From Limousia pullorum (GTDB lineage: Bacteria > Bacillota > Clostridia > Oscillospirales > Acutalibacteraceae): a stretch of 8,818 bases of DNA. A program made the position numbers and the translations under genes. The notes below the pieces were generated by a model, which did not search any database, was not told the DNA's origin, and was given only the letters and a program-made list of their open reading frames with translations. How positions within the stretch are numbered: the first letter of the stretch is position 1; every line of letters begins with the position of its first letter. Shown piece after piece: positions 1 to 3,949 of this stretch. The DNA lies in assembly GCA_018714545.1 (NCBI GenBank), contig DVNG01000097.1, positions 1-8,818 of the forward strand. Reading direction: 5' to 3'.

Positions 1-231
1 GACGAGCCTACCCGTGGTATTGACGTAGGCGCAAAATACGAAATTTACTGCATTATTTCCGAGCTTGCAAAAGAGGGAAAAGCTATTATCCTTATTTCCT
101 CAGAAATGAGCGAGCTTATCGGAATGGCGGACAGAGTAATGGTTATGTGTGACGGACGTATCACCGGATTCATCGATGGCAAGGACGCAACACAGGAAAA
201 TATTATGGAACTTGCCACACAGTTTGCATAA
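1..231 (+). CDS. mglA: Galactose/methylgalactoside ABC transporter ATP-binding protein MglA, C-terminal part (5' truncated)
   Basis: Only the last 76 codons are present; the gene begins before the window. The frame opens inside the second nucleotide-binding domain at the Walker B Asp-Glu and D-loop (DEPTRGIDVGAK). It continues through the switch-region segment (LISSEMSELIGMADRV) and ends with a short tail. MglA is the double-domain cytoplasmic ATPase that powers MglB/MglC uptake of galactose and methylgalactosides. The DEPTRGIDVGAK motif and the tail resemble E. coli MglA as I remember it. Other sugar ATPases of this family (RbsA, XylG) share the motif, so the substrate call leans on the MglC-like permease directly downstream. 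The stop at 229-231 overlaps an AGGAGG at 231-236 that serves the next gene, so the two genes are probably co-transcribed. Confidence 0.9.
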   Translation, partial: DEPTRGIDVGAKYEIYCIISELAKEGKAIILISSEMSELIGMADRVMVMCDGRITGFIDGKDATQENIMELATQFA

Positions 232-247
232 GGAGGATTAACCGAAA

Positions 248-1270
248 ATGGGTAAAATAAAAAGCACAAAAATAACCCCGAAATCAGTGGGAAGATTTCT
301 GCTGAATAATGCTATTATTGAATTGCTTATAATAATGGCTTTAATTGTTGGTTTTACAACAAACAACTTTTTCACAATGGGTAACTTCAACAACCTGGCT
401 ATGAACACATCAATCAGATTTTTGATTGCTCTCGGTGTTTCAGGATGTTTGATTACAAAAGGTACCGACCTTTCAGCCGGACGTGCCGCAGGTCTTGCAG
501 CCTGTGTAGGCGGTGTTTTGATGCAGGATATAGACTATGTAGGCCGTATGTTCCCGGGAATGCCTCAGATGAATATGTTTATTGCATTCCTTATAGTTGT
601 AGCTATTACAGGTGTTATCGGTCTTATCAACGGACTTATCATCAGTATCCTTAAAGTTCCTCCATTTATCGCAACTTTGGGTACACAGACAGCTATCTAC
701 GGTACTACACTTATCTTTACAAACGCAACACCTATCGGTGGTTTCCAGGAAAGCTATACAAAGTTTACAAGCGGCGCTTTGTTTAACATTAACGGTGAAA
801 AGGTATTGCCTTACCTTATGATAATCGCTGTAATTTTTGGCGTTGTTTTCTGGGTTCTCTACAATAAAACCACATACGGAAAGAATATGTACGCTATCGG
901 CGGAAACGAAAACGCAGCAGAGGTTTCCGGTGTTAACACAGTTCGTTCAAAGATACTCATTTACACAGTAGCAGGCGTTATGTATGGCGTTGCAGGTTTC
1001 CTCCTTGCAGGTAAGTCCGGCGGCGCAGCTTCCAGCCTTGGTATGGGCTACGAGCTTGAGGCTATCGCAGGATGTACAATCGGCGGCGTATCCACAACAG
1101 GTGGTATCGGTAGAGTAGGCGGCGTTCTCATCGGTGTTCTGGTATTTGAAATCCTCAAGATTTGCCTCCAGTTCATGAACGTTAACCCATACTACAACTA
1201 CATTGTTCAGGGTCTTGTTATCGTATTGGCAGTATCCTTGGATATCCGTAAGTATTTGGCTAAGAAATAA
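248..1270 (+). CDS. mglC: Galactose/methylgalactoside ABC transporter permease MglC
   Basis: A 340-residue polytopic inner-membrane protein that forms the channel of the galactose/methylgalactoside importer. The first hydrophobic span is near residues 22-40. GTDLSAGR at 72-79 is typical of the ribose/galactose permease family (BPD_transp_2), and GLINGL lies at 124-130. The loop GKNMYAIGGNENAAEVSGV at 211-229 is the conserved cytoplasmic loop that contacts the ATPase. The segments ALGVSG (61-66), KGTDLSAG, ATPIGGF (160-166) and NVNPYYNYI (311-319) line up with E. coli MglC (about 336 residues), which favours galactose over ribose or xylose. The ATG at 248 follows an AGGAGG at 231-236 with an 11-base gap, which is slightly long. 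The gene follows mglA by 16 bases and precedes a small membrane-protein gene by 29 bases. Confidence 0.93.
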   Translation: MGKIKSTKITPKSVGRFLLNNAIIELLIIMALIVGFTTNNFFTMGNFNNLAMNTSIRFLIALGVSGCLITKGTDLSAGRAAGLAACVGGVLMQDIDYVGRMFPGMPQMNMFIAFLIVVAITGVIGLINGLIISILKVPPFIATLGTQTAIYGTTLIFTNATPIGGFQESYTKFTSGALFNINGEKVLPYLMIIAVIFGVVFWVLYNKTTYGKNMYAIGGNENAAEVSGVNTVRSKILIYTVAGVMYGVAGFLLAGKSGGAASSLGMGYELEAIAGCTIGGVSTTGGIGRVGGVLIGVLVFEILKICLQFMNVNPYYNYIVQGLVIVLAVSLDIRKYLAKK

Positions 1271-1299
1271 TTTCTGTATAAAGGGAAAGGAGATTGAAA

Positions 1300-1461
1300 A
1301 TGGAAGAGAAAAAAGACCAGAAACCAAAGAGCGCATTCACTCAAAGCAAAGAAAATTTTTACGAAAAACTGCCTTTTACCCTTAAACAGATAGATATAAT
1401 AATCGCCATTTGTATTATTGCTATTGTGGGAGTGCTGGTTTTCGGTTACTTGACCAGATAA
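1300..1461 (+). CDS. Small single-span membrane protein of the mgl operon, function unknown
   Basis: A 53-residue frame. ATG 1300 is preceded by AAAGGAG (1286-1292) at a 7-base spacing, a strong ribosome binding site. Residues 1-30 are hydrophilic and rich in Lys, Glu and Gln. Residues 31-50 form one very hydrophobic helix rich in Ile and Val, and the protein ends GYLTR. The positive charges on the N-terminal side suggest the N-terminus is in the cytoplasm. It lies 29 bases after mglC and before the operon terminator, so it should be made together with the transporter. I cannot assign it to a named family. By analogy, small single-span proteins often act as accessory subunits of membrane complexes (for example KdpF, AcrZ), but that role here is only inference. 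It is likely to be missed by gene callers with a length cut-off. Confidence 0.8.
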   Translation: MEEKKDQKPKSAFTQSKENFYEKLPFTLKQIDIIIAICIIAIVGVLVFGYLTR

Positions 1462-1529
1462 TGTCTAAAAAGATATTTCATGACTGACTACATATTTTTC
1501 TTTATTATTCATTTGCCATAAACCTAAAA

Positions 1530-1570
1530 ACAGGAGAGCGTACAATGTGCGCTCTCCTGTAATATTTTTT
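1530..1570 (+). terminator. Bidirectional intrinsic terminator between mgl operon and mazF
   Basis: The stem is 11 perfect base pairs (1530-1540 with 1550-1560) around a 9-base loop. On the plus strand it is followed by AATATTTTTT (1561-1570). On the minus strand it is followed by TTTTT (1525-1529), since the plus strand reads AAAAA there. It sits between the plus-strand mgl genes ending at 1461 and the minus-strand mazF gene ending at 1600, so it can stop both converging transcripts. Confidence 0.9.
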
Positions 1571-1599
1571 AGGGTTTGTCCTTTTTATAAAAAGCTATT

Positions 1600-1944
1600 T
1601 TAAAGCAGTCCGAAAGAAATGGAAATAGCTTTGTTTATCTTATCCATGTAGCCGTTGTCAACGCTGCCCATTTTTTCACGAAGTCGTTTTTTGTCTATGG
1701 TTCTTATCTGCTCCAAAAGCACAACGCTGTCCTTTGCAAGACCGCTTCCCGTTGTGTCAATGGCTATGTGTGTGGGCAGATTGGCTTTTGACTGCTGGCT
1801 TGTAATGGCGGCGGCAATTACGGTGGGGCTGAACTTGTTTCCCACATCGTTTTGCACAATCAGAACAGGTCGTATACCCCCTTGTTCCGAGCCCACCACC
1901 GGACTTAAATCTGCATAATATATATCACCACGTCGTATGTTCAC
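1600..1944 (-). CDS. ndoA: MazF/EndoA (PemK-like) mRNA interferase toxin
   Basis: A small endoribonuclease of the MazF/PemK family, which cuts single-stranded mRNA at short sequences (UACAU for B. subtilis EndoA). The core RRGDIYYADLSPVVGSEQGG and RPVLIVQNDVGNKFSPT is very close to EndoA. The open frame reaches ATG 1989, but I prefer GTG 1944. From there the protein is 114 residues (EndoA is 116), and Arg25 and Thr48 fall exactly at the EndoA active-site numbers. A GGAG (1955-1958) lies 10 bases upstream, and the upstream ATG lacks a ribosome binding site. The usual antitoxin gene (ndoAI/mazE) is not directly upstream: there are only 122 bases to gpsA and no frame of antitoxin size. The partner must be encoded elsewhere or be absent. 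Confidence 0.92.
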   Translation of the reverse strand: MNIRRGDIYYADLSPVVGSEQGGIRPVLIVQNDVGNKFSPTVIAAAITSQQSKANLPTHIAIDTTGSGLAKDSVVLLEQIRTIDKKRLREKMGSVDNGYMDKINKAISISFGLL

Positions 1945-2000
1945 ATTGTTCACGCTCCATGTTTTTGTTTTCAATAATATTTTTGCCATGGGATTTTTCT

Positions 2001-2030
2001 TTTATACCGTGACATTACATATTATTTAAA
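2001..2030 (-). promoter_or_regulatory. Possible sigma-A promoter for mazF
   Basis: Read on the minus strand: TTTAAA (2030-2025), an 18-base spacer, and TATAAA (2006-2001). The -10 element is good and the -35 is weak (4 of 6). Transcription would begin near 1994, only a few bases before the unused ATG at 1989 and about 50 bases before the preferred GTG at 1944. Co-transcription with gpsA is an alternative, because I see no clear terminator between them. Confidence 0.4.
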
Positions 2031-2066
2031 AACATGAAAATGGGTGATATTTATTTTATTATGATA

Positions 2067-3041
2067 TCAGTCAGCCTGCCAGAATTCGTCTCTGATTTCT
2101 CTTGCGAACAAAGCGTCAAGGGTTTCTTTTATGGAGTTGCCGTCAAACAATACGTTTGTTACAGCTCTTACAATCGGCAGGTCAACATCGTAGCGCTCGC
2201 CCATCTTTAAAAGAGCCTTTGAAGTCATAACGCCTTCTGCAAGCTTTTCAAATCTTTTGCCGTGGGCAAAGTCCTCGCCGAACTGTCTGTTGTGACTCCA
2301 TTTTGAAAACAGTGTGGCTTCATAATCTCCAAGATGGCAAAGTCCGTATGCGCTTTTCTCGTTTCCGCCAACGGCTTTTATAAGTCTTGAAACCTCATAT
2401 GGAGCTCTCGCCATCAATGCGCCTTTAAGTGAGGTGAAATTAAGACCGTCCAGAATACCTGCGGCAATTCCCACCACGTTTTTGGCGGCGGCTCCTATTT
2501 CAGAGCCGATAAGGTCTGTTCCTATATAAAAACGTATGATGTCTCCTGAAAATTCCTCAACAAGCTTTGTTTTTACATCCTTGTTGTTGCTGTCTATAAC
2601 CATGCAGTTTGGTATTCCCTTTACAAAATCCTGAGGATGTCCCGGGCCTACCCAAACGGCGATAGGGGTTTCCTTTTCGTCCACAAAATCCCCTACAACC
2701 TCGCTTAGACGGCAGCCTGTGGAAACCTCAATTCCTTTCATGCAAAGCACAATAATTTTATTTTTCAAGTCGTGTTTTGCGATGTCCACCATGTAGGAAC
2801 GGAGATGCTGACAGGAAATGGAAATTATTATAACCTCGGCTGTAGAGATAGCCTGTCCCAAGTCTGAGGTTACGGTTATTGAAGGAGGGAAAGAAAGATA
2901 ATCGTTTTTTCTCTCGGTAGAAAGCTGTATAAATTCCGGGGCGTCCGCAAGTCCGCAGGAGGTAACATTGTGACCGATTTTATCAAGATACCAAGCTATG
3001 CAGCTTCCCCATCTTCCGCAGCCCAAAACAGAAACGTTCAT
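2067..3041 (-). CDS. gpsA: NAD(P)-dependent glycerol-3-phosphate dehydrogenase GpsA
   Basis: A cytoplasmic enzyme that interconverts dihydroxyacetone phosphate and sn-glycerol 3-phosphate with NAD(P)H, supplying the phospholipid backbone. With the start at 3041 it has 324 residues. The Rossmann motif GCGRWG is at 7-12. MKGIE is near 101-105 (Lys102), and EIGAAAKN carries the catalytic lysine at about 187. GDYEAT (238-243) gives the Asp and Thr of the active site, and HNRQFG (250-255) holds the substrate-binding Asn-Arg. The usual GPSFAxE motif is replaced by GPGHPQDF, a variant form. ATG 3041 has GGTGA five bases upstream and aligns with the usual GpsA start. ATG 3053 would add four residues and has no clear ribosome binding site. 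No promoter was found between the 6S terminator and this gene. Confidence 0.9.
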   Translation of the reverse strand: MNVSVLGCGRWGSCIAWYLDKIGHNVTSCGLADAPEFIQLSTERKNDYLSFPPSITVTSDLGQAISTAEVIIISISCQHLRSYMVDIAKHDLKNKIIVLCMKGIEVSTGCRLSEVVGDFVDEKETPIAVWVGPGHPQDFVKGIPNCMVIDSNNKDVKTKLVEEFSGDIIRFYIGTDLIGSEIGAAAKNVVGIAAGILDGLNFTSLKGALMARAPYEVSRLIKAVGGNEKSAYGLCHLGDYEATLFSKWSHNRQFGEDFAHGKRFEKLAEGVMTSKALLKMGERYDVDLPIVRAVTNVLFDGNSIKETLDALFAREIRDEFWQAD

Positions 3042-3072
3042 ATTATTCACCATCTTTAATTTTATTTTAAAA

Positions 3073-3086
3073 GACGCAAGGGCGTC
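3073..3086 (-). terminator. Second short hairpin before gpsA, possible terminator or attenuator
   Basis: On the minus strand GACGC (3086-3082), loop CCTT, and GCGTC (3077-3073) form a 5-bp stem with a four-base loop, followed by TTTT and an A/T-rich run. It lies downstream of the main 6S terminator and just upstream of gpsA, so it could be a backup terminator or limit read-through into gpsA. The stem is short and confidence is limited. Confidence 0.45.
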
Positions 3087-3107
3087 AGATTTCAGTCTTA
3101 ATAAAAG

Positions 3108-3136
3108 AAAAAAGACCGGGTATTCTCTGCCCGATC
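3108..3136 (-). terminator. Intrinsic terminator of the 6S RNA candidate
   Basis: On the minus strand GATCGGG (3136-3130) pairs with CCCGGTC (3120-3114), with one G-U pair and a nine-base loop. A run of six T follows (3113-3108). It comes directly after the closing stem of the predicted 6S RNA and fixes its strand and 3' end. Confidence 0.85.
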
Positions 3137-3318
3137 TATCTCATAAAAGTAACCCCGCTTAACCGTGTGTTGTTTAAGATAACCTGCCTACGAAAAGAAA
3201 AGCAGGTGGGTGCCTCCTTTTGGCTTTAGGATTCCTTCGTCCCGAAAATCGGGGAGGTCTTCACACCGTCAAAAGAGATTAGGCTCCCTATTTATTAGTT
3301 GTAGGGTTATTTTAACAA
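3137..3318 (-). ncRNA. ssrS: 6S RNA (SsrS/BsrA-type regulator of RNA polymerase), candidate
   Basis: This stretch has no credible protein frame but forms a structured minus-strand RNA of about 180 bases. A closing stem joins 3316-3304 to 3155-3143 (about 11 pairs, one bulge). The conserved-looking core GGCACCCACC (3216-3207) is followed by a hairpin ACCUGC/GCAGGU (3207-3202 with 3187-3182) and then UUAUCUUAA. This order matches the 3' half of E. coli 6S RNA, where ACAUUCACC is followed by a hairpin and GGGUUAC. A small hairpin CCGAUUUUCGG (3252-3242) and AAUCCUAAAG resemble the CUCGG/CCGAG hairpin and AAGCCUUAAAA of E. coli. 6S RNA mimics an open promoter and binds the housekeeping holoenzyme. 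The ends are estimates. A promoter is not certain: a TATAAT at 3372-3367 or a weaker start nearer 3320 are options. Confidence 0.75.
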
Positions 3319-3327
3319 CTTTCACGC

Positions 3328-3347
3328 ATTAAGCAGGGAATTAAGCA
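3328..3347 (-). repeat. Direct repeat upstream of the 6S RNA candidate
   Basis: ATTAAGCA occurs at 3328-3335 and again at 3340-3347 on the plus strand, with a 12-base period. It lies just upstream of the predicted 6S RNA start, where a promoter or operator would be. It could also be chance in A/T-rich DNA. Confidence 0.35.
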
Positions 3348-3389
3348 AGTTTAAGTTTACAACAATATTATATTCTGAAAAGAACGGGA

Positions 3390-3692
3390 TTATTCTTCGG
3401 TTTCGTCGTCGTCAAAAAGCTCTTCAAAACGCTGTTCAAAAATCTCAGCAAGCTTATCCAAAAGCTCGTCGTCCTCTACTTCGGCCAATTCCTCTTCGCC
3501 GTTTTCTTCAACAACTTCCATAATATAATATTCGCCGCTGTCTTCAACGCTTTCTTCTGCGTCGTCGAATACGGGATAAAGAGCATAATATTCCTTGTCT
3601 TCGTACTCTAAAGTGTCGAGAATTTCAAAAGTATGCTCGTTATTGTCTTCGTCAATCAAAGTGATCAAATCAGCAGAAAATTCATTGTTCAT
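3390..3692 (-). CDS. DUF1292 family (YrzB-like) acidic protein
   Basis: A 100-residue, strongly acidic, soluble protein of unknown function. The N-terminal half, with the pattern LITLIDEDNNEHTFEILDTLEYEDKEYYAL split by beta-strand-like segments, and the central tract EYYIMEVVEENGEEELAEV fit DUF1292 (B. subtilis YrzB). The C-terminal third is almost all Asp, Glu and hydrophobics. ATG 3692 is chosen because AAGGAG lies eight bases upstream. An in-frame GTG three codons earlier (3701) sits inside the ribosome binding site region. The gene has its own promoter, shared back-to-back with the nadE promoter. I see no clear terminator after its stop, so its transcript may run into the 6S RNA locus. 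Confidence 0.85.
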   Translation of the reverse strand: MNNEFSADLITLIDEDNNEHTFEILDTLEYEDKEYYALYPVFDDAEESVEDSGEYYIMEVVEENGEEELAEVEDDELLDKLAEIFEQRFEELFDDDETEE

Positions 3693-3718
3693 TGGTATCA
3701 CTCCTTTTCTTTGATTTA

Positions 3719-3747
3719 ATTTTACATCATTTCATATTTAAAGTCAA
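3719..3747 (-). promoter_or_regulatory. Sigma-A promoter of the DUF1292 gene
   Basis: On the minus strand TTGACT (3747-3742), a 17-base spacer and TAAAAT (3724-3719). Both boxes match five of six consensus bases. The predicted start is near 3712, giving a leader of about 20 bases before ATG 3692 with AAGGAG in between. Confidence 0.8.
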
Positions 3748-3860
3748 GCAATTTGACGGATATTTTGAATTTACAAATGTAAAATATATTGAAAATGCGT
3801 ATGATGGAAATTTGAGGAAATTTAAAAGTTTTTGTGAATAACAATGTTTTATTACATCAC

Positions 3861-3889
3861 TTGTAAAATTAACACGTGTGGAGTATAAT
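3861..3889 (+). promoter_or_regulatory. Sigma-A promoter of nadE and the downstream gene cluster
   Basis: TTGTAA (3861-3866), a spacer of exactly 17 bases, and a perfect TATAAT (3884-3889). The start would be near 3896. The spacer contains an 8-bp perfect palindrome ACACGTGT (3872-3879), which could be part of an operator. The predicted transcript start lies downstream of the first possible start codon of the open frame (GTG 3878), which excludes that codon for this promoter. Confidence 0.82.
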
Positions 3890-3903
3890 GATAAATGGAG
3901 ATA

Positions 3904-3921
3904 TCCCGAGTTTTTTCGGGA
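3904..3921 (+). promoter_or_regulatory. Short hairpin at the 5' end of the nadE leader
   Basis: TCCCGA (3904-3909) and TCGGGA (3916-3921) pair perfectly around a six-base loop GTTTTT. It begins about eight bases after the predicted transcript start. It could protect the 5' end of the message. The 54-base leader is too short for any NAD riboswitch that I know. Confidence 0.5.
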
Positions 3922-3949
3922 ATTTATTACATGTTTTGCGGGTGATGGT

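Noticed and set aside
947..1336. 129-codon minus-strand frame across the end of mglC, rich in Cys
   Set aside because: It lies antisense to the conserved MglC frame, shows no family motif and has no ribosome binding site; it is a mirror of mglC codons.
1489..1493. TACAT in the mgl 3' untranslated region as a MazF cleavage site
   Set aside because: Five-base sites occur by chance, and the cutting specificity of this MazF is unknown.
1990..2066. Search for a MazE-type antitoxin frame between gpsA and mazF
   Set aside because: There are too few bases and no start codon with a ribosome binding site leading to an antitoxin-like frame.
2046..2068. GATAT/ATATC inverted repeat at the end of gpsA as a terminator
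   Set aside because: It is only five A/T-rich base pairs with a long loop and no T run suited to termination.
3832..3845. Rex-operator-like TTGTGAATAACAA upstream of nadE, and TTGTAAAATTAACA at 3861
   Set aside because: The second half-sites do not match TTCACAA/TTAACAA at the spacing Rex needs, so a redox operator is not supported.
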